64,000 bases of DNA. Origin: Anaeromassilibacillus sp. An250 (GTDB lineage Bacteria; Bacillota; Clostridia; Oscillospirales; Acutalibacteraceae). The stretch is taken from NCBI RefSeq assembly GCF_002159845.1, contig NZ_NFJK01000005.1, positions 161,985-225,984 of the forward strand, written 5' to 3'. Made by a program: the position numbers and the translations under genes. This document shows positions 1-7,573 of this stretch, piece by piece. A model generated the notes under the pieces. That model made no database searches. It was not told the origin of the DNA and worked only from the letters and a program-made list of their open reading frames with translations. Numbering within the stretch: the first letter of the stretch is position 1; each line of letters opens with the position of its first letter.

Positions 1-2
1 TC

Positions 3-1325
3 AACGAACTGTCGTACATTTTCTTGGAGGCGCTCGGCAATACCAATATGAATATTCCAACCGTAATCGTCAGCATGGGCAGCACCACACCGCTGGAATT
101 CTATGAAGCAGCTTTGCGCGCGTTGGTGCGTCACGGCGGCGGGATGCCGGCGTTCTTCAACGACGATGTCGCGGTCGATATGATGGTGCGTGCGGGGATC
201 CCGCTGAGCGACGCCCGCAATTGGGCCGGTATGGGCTGCAGCGAAGTGCGCATTCCCGGCAAACACGGCACAGGCGTTACGCCGGTCTATGTCAATGTAA
301 TGAAGCTGTTGGAGTTGGCGCTCCACGACGGATACAACCCCAATACGGGCAAATGTTTGTGCCCGTCCAGCCGTCCCTTTGTTGAGTGCCGCAATCTCAA
401 GGAGGTTATCGCTCTTTGGGAGGAACAGCTCGACTTCTATCTCCCCTTTATCCCGCGGATCGAACGGGCCATCGCGGAGAGCTACTATACGCTGACCCCG
501 ACGCCATTCCTCTCCGGCGTGGTGGATTACCGCATTGAGATGGGCAAAGACATCTCCTGGGGACGCGGACCCAATTACAACGACACCATCGTGCATGCGC
601 ACGGCTACCCAAATGCCGCCAACGCCTTGGAAGCGCTGGACCGCGTGTGCTTTAAAGATCAGAAATATACCCTGAAAGAGGTTATGGAGGCCATCGACGA
701 GAACTTCGCCAGCGACAAGGGAATGGCGATCCGCAAGGCCCTGTTGAATGCGCCAAAATTCGGCAACGACGACGACGAGGTGGACGATCTCTGCCGCGAC
801 CTCTTTACCATTTTGCCGGCGAAGATGCGCCAGTTTACCCCGCTGCGCGGCGGGCAGTTCGGCTGCACGGCCCAAACGGTCGTTATGAACGTGACCGACG
901 GTGCAGTGGTCGGCGCTACGCCCGATGGACGGCGCGCAGGCGAAAGCCTGGCCGACAATATGTCCCCCACCCCTGGCACGGATTTGCAGGGGATCACCGG
1001 CGTCTTCAACAGCCTCGCCAAGATCGACCACGCCCTGATGGACAACGGCTCCATCTTAAACATCCGTTTCCATCCTTCGGCGCTGAACAGCCCGGAGAAG
1101 ATCGAAAAGATCGCCCAAGCCATCGCGGTCTATTTTGAGAAGGGCGGATTCCAGGTGCAGTTCAATGTGGTCGGCCGCGAAGTGCTGCTCGACGCACAGC
1201 AGCATCCGGAAAATTATCGCTCCTTGGTGGTTAAGGTGGCCGGCTTTAGCTGCTTCTACTGCGAGCTGGAAAAGAAATGGCAGGATCACCTGATCGCCCG
1301 CACAGAATACGATGCATTCGCTTAA
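3..1325 (+). CDS. Glycyl-radical enzyme (PFL/dehydratase-lyase superfamily), C-terminal part
   Basis: The reading frame is open from the window edge, so the start lies upstream. About 440 residues are visible, against roughly 800 in the family. Numbering from the TTG at base 24, the thiyl loop is GMGCSE with Cys72 and Glu74; the Cys-x-Glu pair is typical of the dehydratase, C-N/C-S lyase and decarboxylase branches rather than true pyruvate formate-lyase. The radical loop near the C-terminus reads VVKVAGFS with Gly407 as the likely radical site; most members have Arg where Lys404 stands. It is followed 12 bases later by its activase gene. Class is certain from the two loops and the neighbour; the substrate cannot be told from this fragment. 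Confidence 0.9.
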   Translation, partial: NELSYIFLEALGNTNMNIPTVIVSMGSTTPLEFYEAALRALVRHGGGMPAFFNDDVAVDMMVRAGIPLSDARNWAGMGCSEVRIPGKHGTGVTPVYVNVMKLLELALHDGYNPNTGKCLCPSSRPFVECRNLKEVIALWEEQLDFYLPFIPRIERAIAESYYTLTPTPFLSGVVDYRIEMGKDISWGRGPNYNDTIVHAHGYPNAANALEALDRVCFKDQKYTLKEVMEAIDENFASDKGMAIRKALLNAPKFGNDDDEVDDLCRDLFTILPAKMRQFTPLRGGQFGCTAQTVVMNVTDGAVVGATPDGRRAGESLADNMSPTPGTDLQGITGVFNSLAKIDHALMDNGSILNIRFHPSALNSPEKIEKIAQAIAVYFEKGGFQVQFNVVGREVLLDAQQHPENYRSLVVKVAGFSCFYCELEKKWQDHLIARTEYDAFA

Positions 1326-1337
1326 TCGGAGGTTTTT

Positions 1338-2234
1338 ATGACAGGTCATTTGTTCAATATCCAGCGGTTTAGTCTGGACGACGGTCCCGGTATCCGCACG
1401 GTTGTCTTTCTCAAAGGCTGCAACCAGGTTTGTCTCTGGTGTCACAATCCGGAATCGCTCCTCCCGGCGCCGCAGGTTTTGCGCAAAGACAGCCTGTGTA
1501 CGAGATGCGGCCGGTGCGAGGAGGTCTGCCCGCACGGGGCGGTTTCCCACAACGATGCGGGCTTCCTCACCGACCATACCAAATGCGTGCGCTGCGGCCA
1601 CTGCATCGACCTGTGTCCGAGCGACGCGCTGATGCTGGTAGGCTATGACAAAACGGTGGAGGAAGTCGTCAAGCTGGTCTGTAAGGACCGGGATTTCTAC
1701 CAGCGCACCGGGGGTGGGGTCACGTTCTCCGGAGGGGAACCGGCTGTTCAGAGTGAATTTCTTCTGCAATGCCTGGAAGCCTGCCGGGAACAGGGAATTC
1801 AGACCGCTATTGAGACCAACGGCAACTATCCGTTAGAGCTGACCGCGCGCCTTTCCCCTTTGCTCGACTATGTGATGGTGGACGTCAAGCACACGGACGA
1901 CGAAAAGCACCGCCGGTTCACAGGGGTATCCAACCGGCAGTCGCTCGCTTCCGCCCAGTATTACCTGGCGCATAACGTCACCGATTTGCGGGTCCCCGTT
2001 ATCCCCACTTTCAACGACACGGCGGACGAATTGCAGGATATTCTCCGCTTCGCACGGGAGTCCGGTGCCAAAAAGGTAACCCTGCTCCCCTATCATACAT
2101 TTGGCATCAGCAAATACACCAATCTCAGCATGCCTTATACCCTGGGCAGCGAACCTTTGTCCGTCGCCGCGGTGCAGGCGATAGTCGATACGCTGGACGC
2201 GGGCGGGCTTGCTGTGGAAGTAAACGAACGATAG
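1338..2234 (+). CDS. Glycyl-radical enzyme activating enzyme (radical SAM)
   Basis: A 298-residue radical-SAM activase that should generate the glycyl radical on the enzyme encoded just upstream. The N-terminal CNQVCLWC is the CX3CX2C motif for the SAM-binding 4Fe-4S cluster. It is followed by two ferredoxin-type clusters, CTRCGRCEEVCP and CVRCGHCIDLCP, the insert typical of activases for the dehydratase/lyase branch rather than of PflA. GGGVTFSGGEP is the GGE-type SAM motif. The start is ATG behind CGGAGG. Spacing and order point to one operon with the enzyme and the DeoR gene. Confidence 0.95.
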   Translation: MTGHLFNIQRFSLDDGPGIRTVVFLKGCNQVCLWCHNPESLLPAPQVLRKDSLCTRCGRCEEVCPHGAVSHNDAGFLTDHTKCVRCGHCIDLCPSDALMLVGYDKTVEEVVKLVCKDRDFYQRTGGGVTFSGGEPAVQSEFLLQCLEACREQGIQTAIETNGNYPLELTARLSPLLDYVMVDVKHTDDEKHRRFTGVSNRQSLASAQYYLAHNVTDLRVPVIPTFNDTADELQDILRFARESGAKKVTLLPYHTFGISKYTNLSMPYTLGSEPLSVAAVQAIVDTLDAGGLAVEVNER

Positions 2235-2252
2235 CCGGATTGGAGAATGGAC

Positions 2253-2999
2253 ATGATCGAACGCCATGTAAAGATGATTGAACTGGTCGCGGAACGCGGC
2301 GAAATTGAGACAGGGCAGCTTGCCCGCCTGCTGAATACCAGCGAAGTGACTGTGCGCAATGATTTAAACACCCTGTCTAAAAAGGGAATCCTGGCCCGGC
2401 GGCGCGGCTATGCGACCCTCCCCAACCCGGACGACACGAATTATCATATGGCTCTGCACTATGAGGCAAAGCTGAAGATCGCGGCGGCCGCAGCCCAGAG
2501 GGTGCGGGACGGCGAGACAATCATTGTCGGCACCGGAAGCACCTGTGCCATGTTTGCCGCACAGGTGGCCGAAACTCGGCGCAATGTCACCATCCTGACC
2601 AACTCCGCCTATGTTGCGGCGAACCTCTGCAAGGAGCCGGATGGACGGATCATTCTGCTGGGCGGCAGTTATCAGAAGCACTCCCAATGCATGGTGGGGC
2701 CGTTGGTCAAGCGGTGCTTGCAAGATTTCCACGTAAACACCGCGTTTGTCGGCGCGGACGGGTTTACTGTTGCGGGTGGATTCTTCGGCGTAGATATGGA
2801 GCGCGCAGAGGCGCTGCGCGAGATGGTCCATTGTGCAGATCGCATCTGTATGCTGCTGGACGGTTCCAAGTTGGGAAAAAGTGGGACGGTATCTTTTTTG
2901 AGTACCTCCAGCGTTTCCGAGTTGATTACCGATGCCAGCGCAGATTCTGAAATCTGCGAAGGCCTACGCAAACGGAATGTACAGGTGACAGTTGTCTGA
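2253..2999 (+). CDS. DeoR-family transcriptional regulator
   Basis: A 248-residue regulator with an N-terminal DeoR winged helix (GQLARLLNTSEVTVRNDLNT) and a C-terminal sugar-phosphate-sensor fold recognisable from VGTGSTCAMFA, ILTNSAYVA, LLGGSY and FVGADGF. The ATG at 2253 is preferred to the one at 2247 because GGAG then sits about seven bases upstream. It follows the activase by 18 bases and precedes a terminator, so it is probably the last gene of the glycyl-radical operon and its local regulator. The family usually senses phosphorylated sugars or polyols, which hints, without proof, at such a substrate for the pathway. Confidence 0.9.
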   Translation: MIERHVKMIELVAERGEIETGQLARLLNTSEVTVRNDLNTLSKKGILARRRGYATLPNPDDTNYHMALHYEAKLKIAAAAAQRVRDGETIIVGTGSTCAMFAAQVAETRRNVTILTNSAYVAANLCKEPDGRIILLGGSYQKHSQCMVGPLVKRCLQDFHVNTAFVGADGFTVAGGFFGVDMERAEALREMVHCADRICMLLDGSKLGKSGTVSFLSTSSVSELITDASADSEICEGLRKRNVQVTVV

Positions 3000-3010
3000 T
3001 CTCAATCAAA

Positions 3011-3057
3011 AAGAAGAGTCCTCAGGGAAACGCAACGGTTTGCCTGAGGACTTTTTT
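3011..3057. terminator. Bidirectional intrinsic terminator
   Basis: Ten-base arms AGTCCTCAGG and CCTGAGGACT are followed by TTTTTT on the plus strand and preceded by an A-rich tract. It can end both the deoR gene (plus) and the rhomboid gene (minus). Confidence 0.85.
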
Positions 3058-3082
3058 CGGGAATCAAATACCTGTCTTTTCT

Positions 3083-3655
3083 TTATAGCTTCTTTCGCGC
3101 GGCGGCGAATCCAAAAACGGTGCCGCAAGCGCCACCTACCAGATGCATAAAATGCGCTACATTGTCCTGAACAAAGAGAGCGGCGTACACCTCCTGTCCT
3201 AGATATAGGATGGCAACCAGGATCAGCGTCAGGGGGACTCTCCCCTCTTTCATCCCCGCCAGGGAGGAAAGCATAACGAGCATAAACACAATACCGCTTG
3301 CTCCCAACAGCGCGGTGGAAGGAAAAAAGATGCATTGCAGCAGGCCCGAGATCAGCGCGGTCAACAGAATGCCAGTCAGGAGGACTTTGCTTCCATATTT
3401 CTCTTCCATAGGTGGGCCGATCACCAAGAAAAGGAGCATATTTCCCGCAAAATGCTCATATCCCGCATGTCCTAGAACATGGCCAAACAGACGGACGTAT
3501 CCGAGCGGGTCAGTCAACGGCGACCGGTAGACAGAGAAGAAAGCCTGCGTTGTCCATCCGCCGGTCAGAGCGCCCAACAGCAGCGCCGCCAGAGAGAGAA
3601 AGAAAAAGGTCAAAACGACCGGTGTATTGTAATGAATCCGTTTCAAAACCGCCAT
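3083..3655 (-). CDS. Rhomboid-family intramembrane serine protease
   Basis: A 190-residue polytopic membrane protein. Rhomboid marks are HVLGHAGYEHFAGNML at about 59-74, GASG with the catalytic serine near 120, and HLVGG with the catalytic histidine near 171 in the last helix. It should cleave membrane-anchored substrates within the bilayer; the substrate is unknown. ATG follows AAGGAGG with good spacing. It is monocistronic and converges on the deoR gene. Confidence 0.92.
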   Translation of the reverse strand: MAVLKRIHYNTPVVLTFFFLSLAALLLGALTGGWTTQAFFSVYRSPLTDPLGYVRLFGHVLGHAGYEHFAGNMLLFLVIGPPMEEKYGSKVLLTGILLTALISGLLQCIFFPSTALLGASGIVFMLVMLSSLAGMKEGRVPLTLILVAILYLGQEVYAALFVQDNVAHFMHLVGGACGTVFGFAAARKKL

Positions 3656-3928
3656 ACAAATTCCTCCTTATATAAATGGAAAAATGCTTCCGGTGTAAGA
3701 ATGCCTGTAACGGCTGTGTGGCCAGATCACATGAACCCTTAGTAGAGGCTCTTTTTCTGATGGTACTTTGGAAACACGCTTATCTTCCAGGAGTATTGTA
3801 CCATAAAGATGGACGGTATGTCTCTATGGATTGTATGGACATGGGTAAAAAGAAACCCGCATTCATGCAAACATCCCCTATTTGCGGGAAAAGCTAGAAT
3901 CTTTTTGTCAAAAAATTTGTTTTAGGAC
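3656..3928. other. Non-coding stretch upstream of tRNA-Ala
   Basis: This holds the minus-strand leader of the rhomboid gene. The open frame at 3676-3897 has no recognisable domain and no convincing ribosome site, so I do not call it a gene. Confidence 0.5.
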
Positions 3929-3957
3929 TTGCATTGTTTGAAAGAACATGCTATAAT
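3929..3957 (+). promoter_or_regulatory. Promoter of tRNA-Ala
   Basis: TTGCAT (3929-3934) and TATAAT (3952-3957) are 17 bases apart, with TG two bases before the -10 box. The tRNA begins 42 bases downstream. Confidence 0.8.
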
Positions 3958-3999
3958 AAATCTCGCCGTCAAGGGAGATGCCTTTGGCGGCAGAAATAT

Positions 4000-4075
4000 G
4001 GGCCTGTAGCTCAGCTGGGAGAGCGTTCGGTTCGCATCCGAGAGGTCGTGGGTTCGAATCCCTTCAGGTCCACCA
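4000..4075 (+). tRNA. tRNA-Ala (anticodon CGC)
   Basis: The cloverleaf folds with a seven-base acceptor stem, a D arm containing GCTCAGCTGGGAGAGC, anticodon loop TTCGCAT and T loop TTCGAAT. CCA is encoded. The acceptor stem has the G3:U70 wobble that defines alanine identity. The outer two T-stem pairs are poor. Confidence 0.95.
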
Positions 4076-4144
4076 GATGGACATTACACGAACACCTACT
4101 TTTTCAAAGGCGGCTTTGCCGTAAGAGTGTGGCTGTGATGTCAA
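4076..4144 (+). repeat. 69-base trailer repeat, copy 1 (behind tRNA-Ala)
   Basis: Starts at the base after the tRNA CCA end. It matches 29311-29379 behind tmRNA at 63 of 69 positions. The element can fold: CAT, CAC and ACAC on the left pair with GTGT, GTG and ATG on the right, around a central CGGC-TTT-GCCG hairpin. A terminator follows six bases later. Confidence 0.85.
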
Positions 4145-4149
4145 TAGTA

Positions 4150-4192
4150 AAGCCGGCAGGTCAAGGCATTTTGCCTTGACCTGCCGGCTTTT
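4150..4192 (+). terminator. Intrinsic terminator of the tRNA-Ala transcript
   Basis: A perfect long hairpin whose arms start AAAGCCGGCAGGTCAAGGCA and return TGCCTTGACCTGCCGGC, followed by TTTT. Confidence 0.9.
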
Positions 4193-4244
4193 ATCCGATA
4201 AAATATTTATAAAAGGGATTTAAAGAGTGTGGGGGTGACCATGT

Positions 4245-5420
4245 ATGCAGAGCAGTGTTAATATTTCTTCTGAGGTATTAGATTGGGTTATTGCACACGC
4301 ACAAATGAACTCCCTTTCCCCACAAATTGTTGGATATTTAAATTTGTGGGTCAGTGGTGAAAAAAAGCCTACATTTAATCAAATCGAAAAAGTTAGTAAA
4401 GCTACAGGAATTCCGTTAGGATATTTTTTCCTTGAACACCCCCCCAAGGAAGATTTATCTTTTGTCGAATATAGAACAGTCGATAGTACAGAACTGGAAA
4501 ATCCTAGCCGAAATTTGATCGATGTTATGCACGATATGGATCAAGTTCAGGAATGGATGCATAATCATCTAATTTCCGAAGGAGTTTCTCCAGTAAATTA
4601 TGTTGGTATTTTTAAAGAAGAAACATCTTATAAGGTGTTTTCTCAGAAGATACGCGACTTGCTTGGCCTTTCAGTAGAGTGGTATGCAAAGTCTAGAACT
4701 GCAGAAGACTCCTTTAATATAATTCGAGCGGCCATCAGTAATATAGGGACCCTTGTAATGATGAGTGGGATAGTTGGTAATAACACCCATCGTCCACTGT
4801 CTATTGATGAATTTCGTGCATTTTCGGTTATTGATGAATATGCTCCCCTTATTTTTATAAATTCTAATGACTCGACTAATGGAAAACTTTTTTCCCTGCT
4901 ACATGAATTTTCGCATATATGTATAGGCGAAAACAGTCTTTTTAACGACCGTTATAGCACAGGGAAAAAGGTTAGAAAGGTCGAAACGCTCTGCAACGCT
5001 GTTGCCGCAGAAGTTTTAGTGCCACAGAAGTTTTTTGTACGTGAATGGTCTGCAGCAATTCAAGAAAATGAACAAGAACAGGCCATACATGTGCTTGCTC
5101 ACAATTTTAAATGCGGAGCCACTGTGATTGCGAGAAAGGCCTATGATAATGGTTTTATTGAGTATGATTTATATCAGAAAATAGCTAAACTTGCTGTCCA
5201 GCTTTATAATGAAAAGCGAAGAAGATTAAAAGAACGAGGCGAAAGTGGCGGCGATTATTATCGTACTGTTGCCAGTAGAATTGATCGACGCTTTTTCCGT
5301 TTGCTTGTCGGTAGTGTTCATGAAGGAAAGACTCTATATTCTGATGCTTTCCGCCTTACCAATACTAACCGTTCTACATTTGCCAATCTCATTGAAAGTG
5401 TAGGGGGTGGGGTAAAATGA
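4245..5420 (+). CDS. XRE-type/ImmA-IrrE metallopeptidase (COG2856)
   Basis: A 391-residue protein. The first ~65 residues resemble an XRE helix-turn-helix. The ImmA/IrrE zinc peptidase domain is in the middle: LLHEFSH gives His220, Glu221 and His224, and ETLCNAVAAE supplies the third ligand glutamate. Such proteins cleave repressors or serve as antitoxin-like partners. ATG follows GGGGGTG. It overlaps the PIN-like gene by four bases, so the two are translationally coupled. The pair is AT-richer than its surroundings, which suggests transfer. Confidence 0.9.
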   Translation: MQSSVNISSEVLDWVIAHAQMNSLSPQIVGYLNLWVSGEKKPTFNQIEKVSKATGIPLGYFFLEHPPKEDLSFVEYRTVDSTELENPSRNLIDVMHDMDQVQEWMHNHLISEGVSPVNYVGIFKEETSYKVFSQKIRDLLGLSVEWYAKSRTAEDSFNIIRAAISNIGTLVMMSGIVGNNTHRPLSIDEFRAFSVIDEYAPLIFINSNDSTNGKLFSLLHEFSHICIGENSLFNDRYSTGKKVRKVETLCNAVAAEVLVPQKFFVREWSAAIQENEQEQAIHVLAHNFKCGATVIARKAYDNGFIEYDLYQKIAKLAVQLYNEKRRRLKERGESGGDYYRTVASRIDRRFFRLLVGSVHEGKTLYSDAFRLTNTNRSTFANLIESVGGGVK

Positions 5421-5935
5421 GTAAAGAAATCTTTCTCATAGATGCAAACTCATTAATCACTCCGCATCTTACATTTTATCCATTCGACTTTGCTCCGGGC
5501 TTTTGGAATCAGCTTGAGAGGCCAATAAAAGACGGGAGAATAGTAGTTTTGGATATGGTAAAAGCTGAAATTCTTCATGGGAATGATAGTCTTAAAGAAT
5601 GGATGGAAGAACTTGATGTTGGAGAGTATATTGATCATCGTGAGCCATGTATTCTCCAGAAATATGGGGCTATTTTGCAACATGTTCAAAATAGCCCATG
5701 TTACAAACCTGCTGCACTAATCGAATGGTCTCGAGAAAGCGTTGCTGATCCATGGCTCATTGCTACAGCGGCTGTGTACAAATACACTTTGATAACTTTT
5801 GAAGAAGCCAACAAGGGATTAAATGCCAAAAATCCAAGCAAAAATGCAAAAATTCCAGATGTGGCCAATGAGTTTGGAGTTAAAACCGAGAAACTCTTTT
5901 ATATGGTTCGCGAACTTGGATTGAAACTGATGTAG
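5417..5935 (+). CDS. PIN-like nuclease, DUF4411 type (putative toxin)
   Basis: 172 residues. LIDANS places an acidic residue at Asp9, VKAEI a glutamate near 51, and ADPWLIATA an aspartate at 111, with TFEE further on; this acidic set is that of metal-dependent PIN ribonucleases. DUF4411 proteins typically sit directly behind an ImmA/IrrE gene, as here. Function as the toxin of a toxin-antitoxin pair is inferred from fold and arrangement. Confidence 0.82.
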   Translation: MSKEIFLIDANSLITPHLTFYPFDFAPGFWNQLERPIKDGRIVVLDMVKAEILHGNDSLKEWMEELDVGEYIDHREPCILQKYGAILQHVQNSPCYKPAALIEWSRESVADPWLIATAAVYKYTLITFEEANKGLNAKNPSKNAKIPDVANEFGVKTEKLFYMVRELGLKLM

Positions 5936-5943
5936 TTTTTTAC

Positions 5944-5990
5944 AAAAAGGATGGAGGTTGAGAATAATCTTAGTCTCCATCCTTTTTTAT
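5944..5990 (+). terminator. Intrinsic terminator of the ImmA/PIN pair
   Basis: Arms AAAAAGGATGGAG and CTCCATCCTTTTTT enclose an 18-base loop; a T tract follows. Confidence 0.85.
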
Positions 5991-6019
5991 TGAGTTTACT
6001 AAATTCTGAAAATTATTTG

Positions 6020-6172
6020 TTATAAATAGTCTTTACCATAATACTGTTGGATTTCTCGTATCAAAAACCTCGCGAAAGACTCAACGACCGACTGCGGCAA
6101 CTCAATTTCCTCCTGCCTTTGCAACGGCTCTTCATTGGCAGGGTTCATATCTTTCTCATATTCAATTTTCAA
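6020..6172 (-). CDS. Small acidic protein of a conjugative-element remnant
   Basis: A 50-residue frame from TTG, behind AAAGGA with nine-base spacing. The sequence includes ELPQSVVESFARFLIREI, likely amphipathic helix. No domain is known to me. It lies downstream of the HTH and sigma genes where Tn916-type elements carry small regulatory genes before xis and int; neither of those is present here. Too short to judge function. Confidence 0.55.
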   Translation of the reverse strand: MKIEYEKDMNPANEEPLQRQEEIELPQSVVESFARFLIREIQQYYGKDYL

Positions 6173-6286
6173 GGTACAAATTCCTTTCTATCGTTTCGTC
6201 CTGCGGCATTTACCGCTGATGGATGTTACGCAAGAAAGGTCGTAACGGCTTATCTGGCAAGCGTTACCGTTAGAAAGGGAATGTGG

Positions 6287-6526
6287 TCAATCCAAATGGA
6301 ACTGAAAGATGACCGCCACCAATTTGCTTTCCAGCCGCTGGTATAGGTCGTAGTCGAGTTGGAACTGGAAGCTACCCAAGGAACCACAGCTTAGCCGCAT
6401 AGAAAGTACGGCCATGTAGCCGGAATAATGGCGGACCACCCGCGCTACTGCATCAGGATCGCCATTGACTGCGGCGGCAATTACCGGGAATGGAGGCAAA
6501 GCAACTTTTCGATATGTAGCTTTCAT
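6287..6526 (-). CDS. Helix-turn-helix protein of conjugative element (HTH_16-like)
   Basis: 79 residues starting MKATYRKVALPPFPVIAAAV; DPDAVARVVRHYSGYM is characteristic of the small HTH_16 proteins of Tn916-like transposons. ATG overlaps the sigma-gene stop (ATGA), so it is translated from the same message. Probably helps regulate element excision or transfer, by family association. Confidence 0.8.
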   Translation of the reverse strand: MKATYRKVALPPFPVIAAAVNGDPDAVARVVRHYSGYMAVLSMRLSCGSLGSFQFQLDYDLYQRLESKLVAVIFQFHLD

Positions 6527-6945
6527 TTGCTCCCACGCTCCATCAATGCCTGAAGCTCTTGAAAAGCCCGCCGCCGGTGGGTATTGACCGTCCGCCGGGA
6601 AATATCCAAATGCTCGGCAATCTCCCGGTCCGGCATCTCCAAGCAAAAATACATGAGGATGATTTCTCGGCACTCTTTGGAAAGCGCATTCAGGGCATCC
6701 GCCAGCCGGTCGCTTTGAATGAGGATCTCCTCATCGCCTACGGCATAGGCAGCACACTCGCTGGGGTAGGAATCGCAGACCGCAAGCTGTTCCATGTCCT
6801 CCGACAGCAGTTCGCTGAAATTGACCTGCCTTTCTTGTCTGCGCCGGATCTCTCGGTAGGCATTATAGGCTTCATACTTCAGCGACCGTTTGCAAAAGCA
6901 ATCAAAGGTGTGTTGCTTGTGTTCCTCATGTTGCTCAGTCGTCAT
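6523..6945 (-). CDS. Sigma-70-family factor of conjugative element
   Basis: 140 residues from ATG behind GGAGGGGGTGAG; the longer frame back to 6987 has no better site. The C-terminal region-4-like HTH reads LSKECREIILMYFCLEMPDR then EIAEHLDISRRTVNTHRRRA. Region 2 is short, as in Tn916 Orf7-type regulators. With the overlapping HTH gene it forms the regulatory end of an ICE whose integrase is not in view. Confidence 0.85.
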   Translation of the reverse strand: MTTEQHEEHKQHTFDCFCKRSLKYEAYNAYREIRRRQERQVNFSELLSEDMEQLAVCDSYPSECAAYAVGDEEILIQSDRLADALNALSKECREIILMYFCLEMPDREIAEHLDISRRTVNTHRRRAFQELQALMERGSK

Positions 6946-7063
6946 AATCTCACCCCCTCCCGCCTTAGAATCGTTTTTCCCTTTCATATATTACTGGTTC
7001 CCCGAAACATGGTTTTGGCCATGTCCAATTCCGCGTAAAGAATATTGGAGAAAAATGTCGAAC

Positions 7064-7102
7064 AAAAAGGAAGCGCGGACGCCCCTGTCCACGCTTCCTT
7101 TT
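7064..7102. terminator. Intrinsic terminator downstream of the DtxR gene
   Basis: Arms AAAAGGAAGCG and CGCTTCCTTTT with an inner GGAC/GTCC pair. Flanking A and T runs let it work in either direction. Confidence 0.8.
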
Positions 7103-7164
7103 CATCATAGTTTGCTTTATTTCTCTTTTGGAGAGCAATGTTGTAAAACTGAAATTGGTCACAG

Positions 7165-7551
7165 TTATTCCTCTTTTTCTAAATTTTCGATGTTGGAAAA
7201 AGCAATTTTTAACTTTAGAAAGGACTCTTGGCTGATGACATGCTCCATCCGGCAGGCGTCGGCCTCCGCAGTCTTGGGGGCAACGCCTGCTGCGATAAGC
7301 TGCTCAGTAAAGAAGCAATGGCGCTCATAGATTTTTTCGGCAACCTCGCGGCCTATATCGGTCAGATGGAGAAAGTGATCCTCGTCCATTGTGAGAAAGC
7401 CACCGTCCCGCAAGGTAGCCACCGCATGGCACACGCTGGGCTTTGACACCTCCATGTGCCGGGCCACATCTACGGAGCGTACCATACCGAGTTTCTTTTG
7501 GAGAACAAGGATGGTTTCCAGGTAGTCCTCCCCGGACGCATGAAGTTTCAT
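7165..7551 (-). CDS. DtxR/MntR-family metal-dependent regulator
   Basis: 128 residues beginning MKLHASGEDYLETI, the usual N-terminus of iron- or manganese-responsive DtxR proteins. The winged helix is MVRSVDVARHMEVSKPSVCH; metal ligands of the dimerisation domain include MEHVIS and the ERHCFF stretch. The C-terminal SH3-like domain is absent, as in MntR. It lies 22 bases behind the ABC exporter genes, so it may control them in response to metal; that fits siderophore-type transport but is inference. Confidence 0.88.
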   Translation of the reverse strand: MKLHASGEDYLETILVLQKKLGMVRSVDVARHMEVSKPSVCHAVATLRDGGFLTMDEDHFLHLTDIGREVAEKIYERHCFFTEQLIAAGVAPKTAEADACRMEHVISQESFLKLKIAFSNIENLEKEE

Positions 7552-7573
7552 GTTGCGGTTCTCCCTCAAATTA

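Noticed and set aside
3676..3897. Cys-rich 73-codon frame before tRNA-Ala
   Set aside because: No ribosome site and no similarity I recognise; it overlaps the rhomboid leader.
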